This document shows positions 33,981 to 43,702 of a stretch of 64,000 nt of DNA, in pieces. Origin of the DNA: Candidatus Bathyarchaeota archaeon (GTDB taxonomy: Archaea; Thermoproteota; Bathyarchaeia; TCS64); the NCBI GenBank assembly GCA_026014815.1, contig JAOZHP010000088.1:1-64000 (forward strand), in the 5' to 3' direction. The notes beneath the pieces are model-generated. The model did no database searches, was not told where the DNA came from, and saw nothing but the letters and a program-made list of their open reading frames with translations. Position 1 is the stretch's first letter; the number at the start of each line of letters is the position of its first letter. Both the position numbers and the translations under genes were made by a program.

Positions 33981-36467
33981 ATGATACATATTCCTGCTCC
34001 CGAGGAGCATCTAGGGTACCTTGTCGGCACTGACAGAAAGCTTGCTGACTGGCCCGAGATCGTTGAATATTATATGAAGGTGGCTGAGGCATCGCCTCGC
34101 GTCACTGTGAAAGATCTGGGAAAGACTACTGAGGGAAACCCGTTCCTCCTCGCGATCATCACATCCGAAGAGAACATGGCGAACCTTGATGAGCTGAGAA
34201 AGATACAGCTCAGACTCAGCAACCCTGAGGGGCTGAGTGACGAGGAGGCCAACGAGCTCATCGAGAAAGGCAAGACCGTGGTTCTCATCACCTGCAGTAT
34301 TCATAGCACGGAGGTGGGTGGAAGCCAGATGAGCATGGAGCTTCTTCACGAGCTTGCCTCTGAGGACACCGTTGAGGTGAAGGAGGTTCTTGATAACGTC
34401 GTGTTCCTGCTTGTACCGAGCTTGAACCCTGACGGTAACAGGCTTGTCGTTGACTGGTACCAGAGGTATCTTGGAACCAAGTACGAGGGAAGCAACCCGC
34501 CGTACGTGTATCACAAGTACGCTGGCCACGACAACAATAGAGACTGGTACATGTTCACGTTGAAGGAGACACAGATGACCATTGAGCACGCTCACAACCA
34601 GTGGCACCCACAGATAGTGTACGATATCCACCAGATGGGTAGAACAGGTCCACGGTTCTATGTGCCCCCGTTCATCGACCCAATGGAGCCCAACATCGAC
34701 CCGGTGCTCCAGAGCGGAGTCAACTTTATGGGCATAAGTATGGCTGACGCGTTGGCCCGGGAAGGCAAGAAGGGTGTGGCTGTCCACTGGGTCTTTGATG
34801 GCTGGACGCCCGCCAGAGCTTACCAGCACTACCACGGAGGCATCCGTATCCTCAGTGAGGCAGCCTCCGTGAAAATCGCGTCGCCGATAGAGATAAAGAA
34901 GGAGGAGCTGGAGTCGGGAAGAGGCTTCAACGCTCACGAGGCGCGATGGAATCACCCTATACCCTGGGAAGGAGGACAATGGACTCTCAGAGATATAATC
35001 GAATACGAGAAAACAGCTGCCTTCGCGTGCCTCCAAACCGCGGCCAAGTTCAGAAAACGGTGGCTCAACGGCACACTCACTATCGGCAGAAACGCACTTA
35101 ACCCGAGGAACGGCCCCTACGCTTTCCTGATCCATCCCGCTCAGAGGGACCCCGGGGCTTTGAACGAACTCCTCTGGGTCCTCAGGATGGGTGACGTGAA
35201 TATACAAAGAGCTAAAGATAGCTTCACAGCGGATGACGTTGATTACCCCGCCGGTACCTACGTGATCCCCTACGCGCAGCCCTACGGTGGCTTCGCAAAG
35301 ACGCTGCTGGAGCGACAGGTCTACCCGGACCTCCGTGACAACCCGGATATGCCTCCAAAGGTGCCCTACGACGTGACGGCTCACACCTTGAGCATGCAGC
35401 TGGGCGTCGAGGTTGTCCACGCCGAGGAGCCATTCGATGCAGAGCTGGAGCAGGTAGAGGACCTATCAATGCCTGAAGGAGAGGTGCATGGAAGGAGGAA
35501 GCCATACTACGCTTTCTCCCCTGTCCCCAACTACTCAGCGAAAGCCGTGAACAGGCTACTCGACGAAGGATACACGGTAAGCAGGAGCCTAGACGAGTTG
35601 GAGCTAGAGAACCAGCGGTTGAAGCCTGGGGCCTTCATCGTGGAGTCTAAGCCCGGTATCCACGAGCTACTTGAGTCTATGGCGAAGGAGCTTGGCCTTG
35701 AGTTTTACAGCCTTAAGGAGGAGTTATCCGAGGTCTTTGAGCTGAGTAAGCCGAGGGTGGGCGTGTACCGGGCTTGGCTGCCCAACGCGGATGAGGGCTG
35801 GCTCAGAATGGTACTAGACGAATACGGGTTCGAGTATGTGAACCTGTACCCTGAGGACGTGAGGAAGGGTGAGTTGTCCAGTAAGATCGATGTCCTAGTG
35901 ATCCCGGACCTAAACAGGGACGTAGTTATGGATGGCATGGTAGGGCAACGATACTATGACCCTAAGCAGTACGAAGCCAAGTACAGGAAAGGGATCGGAG
36001 AGAAGGGCAACGCAGAGGTGCTAAAGTTCCTTGAAGCAGGAGGGACAGTGATCGCCCTTAACAGGTCCTGTGAGTACGCCGTCAAAGAGCTGTGGGCTGG
36101 CGCTGAGTTGCCCTTGGAGGGGCTCAGCGACAAGGAGTTCTACTGCCCAGGCAGCCTTCTAAGAGTACTTGTGGATAACACCCACCCAGTAGGCTATGGG
36201 TTCAGGCGTGAGGAGGCTATAATGTTCCTAAAGGGACCAGCTCTTCGAGTCAGGGAGGGGCAAGCCGTAGCTTGGTACCCTGAAGCAGATCCATTACTCA
36301 GCGGATGGGTATTGGGTGAGAAGCATCTGAGGGGAAACGCGGCTGTAGCTGAGGTTCCCGCCGGTGACGGCACTATCATCTTGATTGGGTGTCCACCTCA
36401 CTTCAGGAACCAGAACAGGGCTACATTCAAGCTGTTGTTCAACAGCATCTACTATGGCGTTGCTTAG
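33981..36467 (+). CDS. M14-family zinc carboxypeptidase-like protein (828 aa)
   Basis: The N-terminal 340 residues are an M14 peptidase domain. The zinc motif HxxE is in TCSIHSTEVGG and the third ligand His is in YDIHQMGRTG; LLVPSLNPDGNR is the usual substrate-binding segment. No signal peptide is seen, so it probably acts inside the cell. The long C-terminal part (about 480 residues) is unassigned, with stretches such as GTYVIPYAQPYGGFAKTLLE and GDGTIILIGCPPHFRNQNR that resemble the non-catalytic half of other long M14 proteins. The 3' end overlaps the TIGR04076 gene tail to tail by 4 nt. The large antisense ORF in the track (34011-35420) is a shadow. Confidence 0.88.
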   Translation: MIHIPAPEEHLGYLVGTDRKLADWPEIVEYYMKVAEASPRVTVKDLGKTTEGNPFLLAIITSEENMANLDELRKIQLRLSNPEGLSDEEANELIEKGKTVVLITCSIHSTEVGGSQMSMELLHELASEDTVEVKEVLDNVVFLLVPSLNPDGNRLVVDWYQRYLGTKYEGSNPPYVYHKYAGHDNNRDWYMFTLKETQMTIEHAHNQWHPQIVYDIHQMGRTGPRFYVPPFIDPMEPNIDPVLQSGVNFMGISMADALAREGKKGVAVHWVFDGWTPARAYQHYHGGIRILSEAASVKIASPIEIKKEELESGRGFNAHEARWNHPIPWEGGQWTLRDIIEYEKTAAFACLQTAAKFRKRWLNGTLTIGRNALNPRNGPYAFLIHPAQRDPGALNELLWVLRMGDVNIQRAKDSFTADDVDYPAGTYVIPYAQPYGGFAKTLLERQVYPDLRDNPDMPPKVPYDVTAHTLSMQLGVEVVHAEEPFDAELEQVEDLSMPEGEVHGRRKPYYAFSPVPNYSAKAVNRLLDEGYTVSRSLDELELENQRLKPGAFIVESKPGIHELLESMAKELGLEFYSLKEELSEVFELSKPRVGVYRAWLPNADEGWLRMVLDEYGFEYVNLYPEDVRKGELSSKIDVLVIPDLNRDVVMDGMVGQRYYDPKQYEAKYRKGIGEKGNAEVLKFLEAGGTVIALNRSCEYAVKELWAGAELPLEGLSDKEFYCPGSLLRVLVDNTHPVGYGFRREEAIMFLKGPALRVREGQAVAWYPEADPLLSGWVLGEKHLRGNAAVAEVPAGDGTIILIGCPPHFRNQNRATFKLLFNSIYYGVA

Positions 36468-36814
36468 GGGTTTGGGTAGGGCGGCGGGTAATCTCCCTGC
36501 TCTACCTCTATTCTCTCTACCTTGAACACTACTGGTCTCTCCGAGTCAGGGCAGCTATAGTACGCTATCTTGTCCATGTAGTCCCATGGCTCGGTGACTT
36601 CACGTGTCATGGCGCTTGTTAGTGGCAGGATGGCGCTGAACGCTGCGAGGCAGACGCTGTCCGTCTCACCTAGGACAAGTTGCCCTGGGTTGCCCACTAT
36701 GGTCATCTTGTCACCTACCTTGTACATCTTGCATGGTCCTGAGACGTGGCATGGCTCCCCGTCTATGCTCTTTGGGGGTTTCACGTCAACTACGGTGAAA
36801 ACTACCTTATACAT
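36464..36814 (-). CDS. TIGR04076-family protein
   Basis: 116-aa protein with the family's layout: an N-terminal beta part YKVVFTVVDVK, Cys residues in EPCHVSGPCKMYKVGDKM, DSVCLAAFSAILPL, and the end YYSCPDSERPVVFKVERIE. The family is small, common in anaerobes and of unknown function; the conserved Cys pattern suggests a metal site or redox role. It is read alone, with a TATA-like CTCTTTTACC about 25-35 nt upstream. The 114-bp gap to the aminotransferase gene holds a short unassigned minus-strand ORF. Confidence 0.8.
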   Translation of the reverse strand: MYKVVFTVVDVKPPKSIDGEPCHVSGPCKMYKVGDKMTIVGNPGQLVLGETDSVCLAAFSAILPLTSAMTREVTEPWDYMDKIAYYSCPDSERPVVFKVERIEVEQGDYPPPYPNP

Positions 36815-36927
36815 GCGGTTTGTGAGGCGTCGGTGAGGTAAAAGAGGATCGAGTCAGCTCTCAGCCGGGTAGACTGGCTCGAATCGTTCAAGGATTGCCT
36901 CCATGTCCTCATTTATAAAAAGGGTGA

Positions 36928-38304
36928 TTAGAGGTCGAACTTGATCATTGTCTCTGTGAGGGTCTGCTCTAGGACCTGAAGTCCCTCATCCACCTGATCT
37001 TTGGTGATAACAAGCGCAGGCATCATACGGAGGATGCTTGTCCCCCAGCTGCTGCCTAGAATCAAACCATTCTCCTTGATCTTGTCTGTGAAGTACTGCA
37101 TCGGGTTCTTCTCAGGGTCCTTCTTATCATCAGCTGAAAGCTCTTTCGGGACAAGGCTGTCCTTGCTCTCACGGTCTTTCACAAGCTCTACTCCCATGAA
37201 GAGGCCGAGTCCACGCACATCACCTACGATGTGAACACGCTCCATCATGCCTCTGAGTTCATCGATCATGTATGCACCCATCTTGGCTGAGTTTTCTGCA
37301 AGCTTTTCCTTCTGATAGTAATCTATGACCGCGAGGGCCGTGGCGCATGCTACGCTGTGACCGCTGTACGTGTAGCTGTGTGGGAATCCTTTCTCATTGA
37401 AGTGATCAGCCAGCTTCTTGTTGACAACGCAGGCTCCCAACGGCACGTAGCCGCAGGTAATACCCTTCGCGTAGGTCTCGATGTCAGGGACCACATCCCA
37501 GTGCTCGGTGGCGAACATCTTGCCCGTCCTAGCAAAGCCAGTCATAACCTCGTCAAAGATCATCAGAATGCCTTTCTCGTCACATATCTCCCTGATACGC
37601 TTCCAGTACCCGTCAGGTGGAACCACTTGACCCGCCCAGCTGCAGATGGGCTCCGCCATGAACGCCGCGACGCTGTTCTCTCCCTCCTTCTCGATGGTGT
37701 ACTTGAGGAACTCTGCGCAGAACAGCTCACACTCTGGGTAGGTCTTCTTGTATGGGCATCTGTAGCAGTAAGGACTCGCAATATGCTTGAAGTCCTCAAA
37801 GATGCTCAGGCCTTTGGATTGCCTGTTTCGCGCTGACCCTCCGACGCTCACCATAGCGTAGGTCGAGCCGTGGTACGCGTCCCAGAAGCTAATGATCTTG
37901 GGTGCCTCCCTGTAGAGCTGAGCTAGCTTGATGGCTACCTCATTTGCCTCGGTGCCGCTGTTACCGAAGAAGGTCTGGCATAGATCACCGGGCGTGATCT
38001 TGGCCAGCTTCTTGGCTAACTTGATCTGTGGCTCATTGTAGTAGCTGGGAGACGCGTAAGCCAAGTCATCCAGCTGTTTTTTAGCTGCTTCGATGGGTAC
38101 CTTGTTTCCCATGCCGATGTGGACGTTGTAGAGCTGGCTGATGAAGTCCAGATACTTCTTGCCCTTGGCATCCCACATGTAGACGCCTTCACCTTTCGTC
38201 ATGACGATGGGCTTGTACCCGGGTCTGGGCTCCCATCGCTGAACAAGGTATGCCTTGGCGTCTTTGAGGAGTTTTTCTTCCTTTTTCTCAGAGAACTTGC
38301 TCAT
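36928..38304 (-). CDS. Class III PLP-dependent aminotransferase, paralogue 1
   Basis: The frame from the Met at 38304 gives 458 aa; the track start at 38331 adds nine residues upstream of a likely transcription start. Class III fold: [47 protein letters not shown], and the PLP Lys in [16 protein letters not shown] Cys cluster [17 protein letters not shown] may bind metal and is also present in the paralogue. Substrates of the class are omega-amino acids such as beta-alanine, GABA or taurine. The choice cannot be made here. Standing alone, divergent from the secreted-protein gene. Confidence 0.9.
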   Translation of the reverse strand: MSKFSEKKEEKLLKDAKAYLVQRWEPRPGYKPIVMTKGEGVYMWDAKGKKYLDFISQLYNVHIGMGNKVPIEAAKKQLDDLAYASPSYYNEPQIKLAKKLAKITPGDLCQTFFGNSGTEANEVAIKLAQLYREAPKIISFWDAYHGSTYAMVSVGGSARNRQSKGLSIFEDFKHIASPYCYRCPYKKTYPECELFCAEFLKYTIEKEGENSVAAFMAEPICSWAGQVVPPDGYWKRIREICDEKGILMIFDEVMTGFARTGKMFATEHWDVVPDIETYAKGITCGYVPLGACVVNKKLADHFNEKGFPHSYTYSGHSVACATALAVIDYYQKEKLAENSAKMGAYMIDELRGMMERVHIVGDVRGLGLFMGVELVKDRESKDSLVPKELSADDKKDPEKNPMQYFTDKIKENGLILGSSWGTSILRMMPALVITKDQVDEGLQVLEQTLTETMIKFDL

Positions 38305-38453
38305 AGAATCACAGAAAGAATGTGGTTTCATGAACCTAAAACAATTACTAAACTAACCGACGGTCTCGAAGCATCTCTTGGGCGTCGTTTCATTATTTGA
38401 AACAGATGTTACAGTCACGGTTTATGTTTAACCCGAGGGATTCATGGTGCAAG

Positions 38454-38900
38454 GTGAAAAAAGTGAAAAACAAGATATTCACCGTCGCGATGGTCCTCGG
38501 AGTAGCCCTCACCGCCCTCGTCGTTGTAGGCCCCGTGCTGGCTCACCCATACTGGGAAAACGAGGAAGGCGAACAAATCTACCTGCCATGGTGGGGAGAG
38601 TATGGTGAGAACTATACGATGCCTCACTGGGACCTGAACGGCACATATCCAATGTCCTACTGGTATGAGAACGGCAACCAAACCTATCCATACTGGAACG
38701 AGGATGGCACATACTGTCCAGGCCCATACTGGGCTACACCTGACGGTGAGGCGCCGGAAGGCTCTCCAGATCAGGCTCCTCCCGTATATCCTAGAAGGGG
38801 ATACGGGTGTGGTGGATACGGCGGCATAATGGGTGGACTTTGGGGCAGCCGAGGCGGCTTTAGCTCTTACAGCCGAGGTTCAATGGGCTGGTCCGGCTAA
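38454..38900 (+). CDS. Secreted aromatic- and glycine-rich protein
   Basis: With GTG at 38454 as start the protein begins MKKVKNKIFTVAMVLGVALTA, a signal peptide ending near VLA-HPYW. The mature 120 residues contain repeated units around PYWENEEG, MPHWDLNG, MSYWYENG and YPYWNEDG, then a Gly/Ser/Arg tail GYGCGGYGGIMGG. The protein is rich in Trp, Tyr and Asn/Gly but contains no known domain. A surface or cell-wall structural role is a guess. A TATA-like TTTATGTT at about 38420 is 30 nt upstream of the GTG, which supports this start over the TTG in the track. Confidence 0.7.
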   Translation: MKKVKNKIFTVAMVLGVALTALVVVGPVLAHPYWENEEGEQIYLPWWGEYGENYTMPHWDLNGTYPMSYWYENGNQTYPYWNEDGTYCPGPYWATPDGEAPEGSPDQAPPVYPRRGYGCGGYGGIMGGLWGSRGGFSSYSRGSMGWSG

Positions 38901-38907
38901 ACATTAC

Positions 38908-38918
38908 TCCCTTTTTTG
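38908..38918 (+). terminator. Oligo-T terminator of the secreted-protein gene
   Basis: TCCCTTTTTTG begins 8 nt after the stop at 38900. A second T run (38922-38927) follows. The convergent flavin reductase gene ends at 38935. Confidence 0.5.
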
Positions 38919-38934
38919 TATATTTTTATGACCC

Positions 38935-39513
38935 TCAGATTGTGGGAGGCTTGCGTTGGGTGAATGCATCCGCAAGTTTCACGCCAACCGTGTGGTATCC
39001 CCTATCACCGGACCCGAAGAGCAAGGGCCTTATCTTCTGTGTGTCAGGGGCTCCACCTGTGATGACGTCTTCGTCTGCTTTCACGTCCAGTATCTCACCG
39101 ATGAATTGGGTGTGGAGTCCTATCTTCACTGTCTCGATGACTTTGCATTCGAGTATCAATGGGAACTCATCCACATAGGGTGCGTCCACGAGTTCGCTCT
39201 GGATCGCCGTGAGATCAGTGTCTTTCATTTTATCGGTGTCTCGCCCAGAGGCTATGCCCATGTAGTCTGTTTCACGCCAGTACTCCTCCCCAGGGATACT
39301 CACGGTGTACGCCTGCCTCTCCACGATATTCCCGTAACTGTATGTTGCTTCCCTGAGGCTCACGTAGATACATGGAGGTCTTGAGCAGCAGATTCCTCCC
39401 CACGCCGCTGTCATGAAGTTCGGCTTTCCCTCCTTATCATTGGTGCCCACTACCCATACCGGGCTGGGCACCGACCAAGTCTTTGCTCCAAGTGACTGCT
39501 TCAATTGAATCAT
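38935..39513 (-). CDS. Flavin reductase/flavoredoxin-like FMN-binding protein
   Basis: 192-aa split-barrel flavin-binding protein. The N-terminal VPSPVWVVGTNDKEGKPNFMTAAWGG and YVSLREATYSYGNI are typical of the flavoredoxin subgroup, with a Cys pair CCSRPPC. It probably binds FMN and works with a partner oxidoreductase, or transfers electrons from ferredoxin-like donors. The partner is not seen. Start ATG 39513, divergent from the MBL-fold gene. Confidence 0.88.
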   Translation of the reverse strand: MIQLKQSLGAKTWSVPSPVWVVGTNDKEGKPNFMTAAWGGICCSRPPCIYVSLREATYSYGNIVERQAYTVSIPGEEYWRETDYMGIASGRDTDKMKDTDLTAIQSELVDAPYVDEFPLILECKVIETVKIGLHTQFIGEILDVKADEDVITGGAPDTQKIRPLLFGSGDRGYHTVGVKLADAFTQRKPPTI

Positions 39514-39572
39514 GTAAATCTCGGCATCTCAGAGTAAAACCCTTTTTAGAATGACTCTTGGATAATTTGCTG

Positions 39573-40469
39573 ATGTGTATTCAACGCGTCTCAGATAATG
39601 TCTCCATGGTAGACTCTCCCTTCAACGGCAGCACAGGAGTCCTCGGCACGTACATTGTCCAAGGAGACCATACGTTAGTTATGGATCCAGGTCCAGCAAC
39701 ACAGACAACAGGCGTACTCGCGGCGTTGAAGAAGCAGGGCGTCGCGAACGTTGGAATCATAGCGCTCACTCATATCCATCTAGACCACGCCGCTGGATGC
39801 TGGAAGATGCTCGAAGAATACCCTGATGCAGTAGTTCACTGCCACCCGAGGGGTGTTCAGCATATGGTGGATCCAAGCAAGATCAAGGCAGCTGCCATTC
39901 AACAGTTCAGGGGTGAACTGCCTCCTTACGGCGAGATAAAGGGGTTGCCAGAGGAGAAGGTAAAGGCATCAACCGACGGCGAGGTTATTGACTTGGGAGG
40001 TGTACGGCTTCAAGTCATCTGGACGCCGGGTCACAGCACGCACAGCCATGCCTATTATGAACCTGAGGAAAAAGTGCTATTCGTCGGTGACACGGTGGGT
40101 CATACACATGGACGCCCTGACCACGTGATACCTGCAAGTCCACCTCCTTTCAACCCCGTTCAGACGGTAGAGAGTATAACCAAGCTAATTGCCCTTGACC
40201 CTAAGGTGTTGTGCATCAGTCACTTCGGTTTCCATGAGAACGCTGTGGCTCGCCTCAGGAGCTTCGAAGAGCAGGTGCTGCTATGGGAGAAACTAGTGTT
40301 CAAAGGAGTCGAGGAGCAGCTGGATCTTACAGGTGTCTTCAATCTGGTAAAGGAGCATGACCCTGTAGTCCAAGCTATGCTTGAGGCGAATCCTGCTTCC
40401 AAGGGCGACGTCTTTTCCAGCCTAGTGGGGTTTGTAGGATACGCCAAGTGGGTGAAGAAAAACAACTAA
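39573..40469 (+). CDS. MBL-fold metallo-hydrolase
   Basis: 298-aa metallo-beta-lactamase-fold protein: LTHIHLDHAAG (HxHxDH motif), GVRLQVIWTPGHSTHSHAYY and VLFVGDTVGH give the two-metal site. The C-terminal 90 residues are helical. These features resemble hydrolases of the glyoxalase II/lactonase group, but the substrate is unknown. The ATG at 39573 follows a TATA-like CTTTTTAG at about 39540; the track start at 39558 is TTG. T-rich TATTTTTCTTTCC follows the stop. Confidence 0.87.
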   Translation: MCIQRVSDNVSMVDSPFNGSTGVLGTYIVQGDHTLVMDPGPATQTTGVLAALKKQGVANVGIIALTHIHLDHAAGCWKMLEEYPDAVVHCHPRGVQHMVDPSKIKAAAIQQFRGELPPYGEIKGLPEEKVKASTDGEVIDLGGVRLQVIWTPGHSTHSHAYYEPEEKVLFVGDTVGHTHGRPDHVIPASPPPFNPVQTVESITKLIALDPKVLCISHFGFHENAVARLRSFEEQVLLWEKLVFKGVEEQLDLTGVFNLVKEHDPVVQAMLEANPASKGDVFSSLVGFVGYAKWVKKNN

Positions 40470-40642
40470 CTATTTTTCTTTCCTCGGACCATAGATCAGC
40501 GTTTTTACCGTAATATTATTGAAATTATGGTTATCCGATGTAGGGAAGCTCCATATTTCAAGCATTATTCCGTGAGTTAGGGTCCATTTTCTGAATTTAG
40601 TCTCCTTAATCCCTTTTAATATGGATAAACGTCTATCTATCA

Positions 40643-41086
40643 ATGTCCTGGCCCAGTGAGAGGAAAGGGAAAGGAAGCGCCATAGCGGCCCTGTTCTTAA
40701 TGTGCTCCATTGTTTTCTTCGCCGGCTGCATCTTATGGTTCGTGACAAACCCCTCGTTCGGCTTCGGCTTCAACCCGTCAGATCCAGGAAAACTCTTTAA
40801 CCCCGCTGGAGAGCCCATTCCGAGCACACCAGAACCGGATACACCTGAGCCTGTACAGCCCACGTTAAGTGAGGCACTGGAAGACCTGCAGTCAAATGGC
40901 TGTGTAGTCACCGAGCGTCAGATAAGCGGGTTCAACGAGGACCAATGCACTGAGTTAGAGTATGATGCTTTCGCGGAGAAAGCTGTAGAGAGAAAACTAG
41001 TCACACTGCACTACCACGAGGAGAATCCCGTTCTTATTGTTTCCATTGGGGATACCTCCTTTATCTGGTCCCCAGCTTCCAACTAG
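40643..41086 (+). CDS. Membrane-anchored small protein (147 aa)
   Basis: N-terminal basic stretch followed by one TM segment (about residues 13-35: IAALFLMCSIVFFAGCILWF). FAGC may form a lipobox-like motif, but it lacks the usual aliphatic residue. A Pro/Glu/Thr-rich linker (about 55-72) and a 75-residue domain follow, outside the cell if the N terminus is inside. No family is recognised. A TATA-like CTTTTAATATGG at about 40614-40625 precedes the ATG by about 25 nt. The 3' end overlaps the deacetylase gene tail to tail by 26 nt. The upstream 173-bp gap has no recognised gene. Confidence 0.6.
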   Translation: MSWPSERKGKGSAIAALFLMCSIVFFAGCILWFVTNPSFGFGFNPSDPGKLFNPAGEPIPSTPEPDTPEPVQPTLSEALEDLQSNGCVVTERQISGFNEDQCTELEYDAFAEKAVERKLVTLHYHEENPVLIVSIGDTSFIWSPASN

Positions 41087-41951
41087 AAAATGTCTTAATT
41101 TGAGCCAGTTCAAGGATTTTTCGTAGATTTCTGATACTGCAATCCTCGACGATCCCAATGCTGTTTATGAGGTACTTGTCAACACTTAAACTGTTTAGTT
41201 TTCTATCTCCAACTCGTCCAAGCTTATATCCTGCATTAGCAACCGCCTCTTTCTCCCTTCTCCCTGCCTCGTTGTAGGGATACGCTATCGCGTAGACCTC
41301 TTTTCCCGTGGTTTCCTCAATAAATTTTTTGGATTCGACTATCTCGTATCGAAGCTGGTAGTCTGGGAGAGCTGTGGATACGTGATGGTTCACTCCATGA
41401 GATTGGAACTCCACATAGGAACTCATCTCCATGATCTCCTCAAGGCTCAGCATAGTTCGTTCATGTTCAAAGCTGTTGTAATCGAAGTACTCTATGATTC
41501 CTGTTTCCTCCGATTGTCTGGTTATCTGTTGAAGCAGATCCTCGTTGATGAGGAAGTCATCATAAATGACTTTGGAGCCCGGCTTTCGGTTTGAGCCTAC
41601 AAGTCCAGTGGAAAGAAAGATCGTAATGGGGCAGTCAAACTCTTTTATCACTGGTAAGAGCTGATAATTTGTCTTCCATCCATCATCAAAAGTGATGATG
41701 AGACTATTTTCGGGTAATTTCTGTCCATTTGTGTCATATAATATATCTCGTAAGGTCTGAAGTGAGATAATGTTGTATTTTTCTCTTAGAAATAAGATGT
41801 GTTCTCTGAATTTCTCGGGGCTCATCCTATGGTAATGAATCATGGTGAAATGAGTACGCTTCAGCCGTGTCCTCAGGAAAGAAAATACTGGAAGTCTCCA
41901 TACCAAGTAGATCAGAGACTTTAGAAATCCGCGTAAGCTCGTGTTCTCCAA
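41061..41951 (-). CDS. Polysaccharide deacetylase-family protein
   Basis: 296-aa NodB-like carbohydrate esterase. The metal-binding motif ITFDDGWKTNY (DD), the HxxxH-type region FQSHGVNHH (about residue 175) and AIAYPYNEAGRREKEA are all visible. It probably removes acetyl groups from surface glycans. Base composition is more AT-rich than the flanking genes. It overlaps the upstream sulfotransferase gene by about 31 nt, and the two look like a small acquired glycan-modification unit. Confidence 0.85.
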   Translation of the reverse strand: MENTSLRGFLKSLIYLVWRLPVFSFLRTRLKRTHFTMIHYHRMSPEKFREHILFLREKYNIISLQTLRDILYDTNGQKLPENSLIITFDDGWKTNYQLLPVIKEFDCPITIFLSTGLVGSNRKPGSKVIYDDFLINEDLLQQITRQSEETGIIEYFDYNSFEHERTMLSLEEIMEMSSYVEFQSHGVNHHVSTALPDYQLRYEIVESKKFIEETTGKEVYAIAYPYNEAGRREKEAVANAGYKLGRVGDRKLNSLSVDKYLINSIGIVEDCSIRNLRKILELAQIKTFSSWKLGTR

Positions 41952-42739
41952 CAGTCTAGCTTCCTGTCAAGTATCTCTTCTAATCCCTTGATTTCTGAGG
42001 CTAACAAAGGACCCATTCTTCGATAAGTCTTTTCCTCGATCTCAGACTCAGCACTTGGCCTCAATCCACTATAGGCCTTCTTTAAGAATCGAGGTGATCG
42101 AGGGTGAAGCATCACCGTTGATATTATATTCCATCCATTGTTACCGTGCTCAAAGGATCCTTGCTTCATCTGAATCTTTGCTGACGGGGGTCTAAAATTA
42201 GGGTCCACTTCAAGGAACCTGAATATTTTCTCAAGGAACCCGTATTGATCCTTGTCTTTGTCTTCATAAACTAGCAGGAGGATGTTCTCTCTTGGGAAAT
42301 GCTTCATGAAATTGGAGATATGAGTGAAGTACAGGCTCCTTTTAAAATATTCACTATCTAAGGTAGATACTTCCTCGAATTTTTTATCTCTCAGTGACTC
42401 GTCACCGTTTCGATTCATCATAAAGTGACTGAACATCCTTTCCACAGGGTCCCTTATACAACAGATCAGTTTCATGTCTGGGTAGTGCTCAGCTATCCTC
42501 TCTGGTACAATCTTTTCATGAAGATATGTTGCAGTTTTTTCGCCGACTGCTTTCTGGTCACCTCTGTCTTCGAAGAAACTGAGCCAATATTCAAGACCTT
42601 TCTCATATTCTCTTTCGAAGAAATGAATCTCTTTCCGTGGCATGAAAATATCTGGGTGCTCCTTCAAGCACTGCCTAATCCAGCCTGTTGCACACCGCAT
42701 TCCCCCTATCACAAGGAAGTTTGGCTCACTCTTTTTCAT
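41921..42739 (-). CDS. Sulfotransferase (PAPS-dependent type)
   Basis: The frame from Met 42739 gives 272 aa; the track start at 42757 is TTG. The PAPS 5'-phosphosulfate loop is PNFLVIGGMRCATGW, followed by PRKEIHFFE and later KLICCIRDPVERMFSHF (3'-phosphate binding). It transfers sulfate to a glycan or lipid acceptor. AT-rich like the overlapping deacetylase gene, and no similar genes are near, so horizontal acquisition is likely. A TATA-like GATTATATG at about 42780 precedes it. Confidence 0.85.
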   Translation of the reverse strand: MKKSEPNFLVIGGMRCATGWIRQCLKEHPDIFMPRKEIHFFEREYEKGLEYWLSFFEDRGDQKAVGEKTATYLHEKIVPERIAEHYPDMKLICCIRDPVERMFSHFMMNRNGDESLRDKKFEEVSTLDSEYFKRSLYFTHISNFMKHFPRENILLLVYEDKDKDQYGFLEKIFRFLEVDPNFRPPSAKIQMKQGSFEHGNNGWNIISTVMLHPRSPRFLKKAYSGLRPSAESEIEEKTYRRMGPLLASEIKGLEEILDRKLDCWRTRAYADF

Positions 42740-42839
42740 GACACAGCTATACTCCAATCAATAACAGGTTTCATTATTCACATATAATCTTTGAACATAG
42801 TCAACTTTTTTAGGTGTCACTATTGTACATGTCTGAAAG

Positions 42840-43673
42840 GTGTGTGTTCTGAGTAAAGTTGCCGTCATCAAGGGTGAGCGAGGCGCTGAGCCTGTTTACA
42901 CTGCTTTCGATCTGGTCCCATACAAAGATGCGTTAAAGGACTGGGATCAAGTTCTAATCAAAGTCAACTTTATCACTACGAGGAACTGGGAGACGGGGGC
43001 CACCACTGACCCTGTGGTGGTTGAAGCTATCATCAACCGTGTTCGTGACTTGGGGAAGGAGGTCATCGTGGTTGAGTCAGACGCCCAGACCACCAACGCC
43101 TCCAAGGCTGTCGTAATGAGTGGTATGCAGAAGATGCTTGACAGAGTAGGAGTAGAGTTCGTTAACATGCGGCATGTGGACGAGAAGGTGGAGCTGCCTG
43201 TGCCTGATGGGAGGGTGTTGAAGAAGATTAAGGTAGCCAAGATAGCATCCGAGTCAGCCATCGTTAGCGCCGCGAAGCTCAAGACCCACATGAACACAGC
43301 GGTGACGCTTGGGATGAAGAACATGTTCGGGATGCTTACCACAAAGTGGAAGGGCAAGTTTCACCTACAGGGCATGCACAAGGTCATCCACGACATCAAC
43401 AGGACTCTGCCTCCTCAATTGACAGTCATCGACGGCTTCATCGCAATGGAGGGCAGGGGACCCGTACACGGTAAGCCCGTGAAGATGGACACAATAATAG
43501 CTAGCACTGACCCGGTTGCCGCTGACGCCACTGCTTCACGTATTATGGGTTTCAACCCAGAGCGCATAGATCACATCAAGTGGGCGTACCAGTCTGGAAT
43601 CGGTGAAATTAATGACATCGAGGTTCTGGGTGACGGCGTGGACGCTGTGAAGCGTGTTTTTGAGCGGCTATAG
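42840..43673 (+). CDS. DUF362 domain protein (paralogue 2)
   Basis: 277-aa protein closely related to the protein at 10708-11541: SKVAVIKGERGAEPVYTAFDLVPYKDAL, VLIKVNFITT, EVIVVESDA, GMKNMFGMLTTKW and KMDTIIASTDPVAADATASRI all have counterparts. Like its paralogue it lacks the ferredoxin domain found in many DUF362 proteins. The annotated GTG start is plausible but not the only choice. It converges on the LarA-like gene (29-bp gap). Function unknown. Confidence 0.85.
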   Translation: MCVLSKVAVIKGERGAEPVYTAFDLVPYKDALKDWDQVLIKVNFITTRNWETGATTDPVVVEAIINRVRDLGKEVIVVESDAQTTNASKAVVMSGMQKMLDRVGVEFVNMRHVDEKVELPVPDGRVLKKIKVAKIASESAIVSAAKLKTHMNTAVTLGMKNMFGMLTTKWKGKFHLQGMHKVIHDINRTLPPQLTVIDGFIAMEGRGPVHGKPVKMDTIIASTDPVAADATASRIMGFNPERIDHIKWAYQSGIGEINDIEVLGDGVDAVKRVFERL

Positions 43674-43702
43674 TTTCTCATAGCTGCGGTTTTGATCAAA
43701 AA

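Noticed and set aside
34011-35420. 469-aa antisense ORF under the M14 peptidase
   Set aside because: It is a codon-bias shadow of a clear M14 gene on the other strand; the composition is rich in His, Val and Leu without domain motifs.
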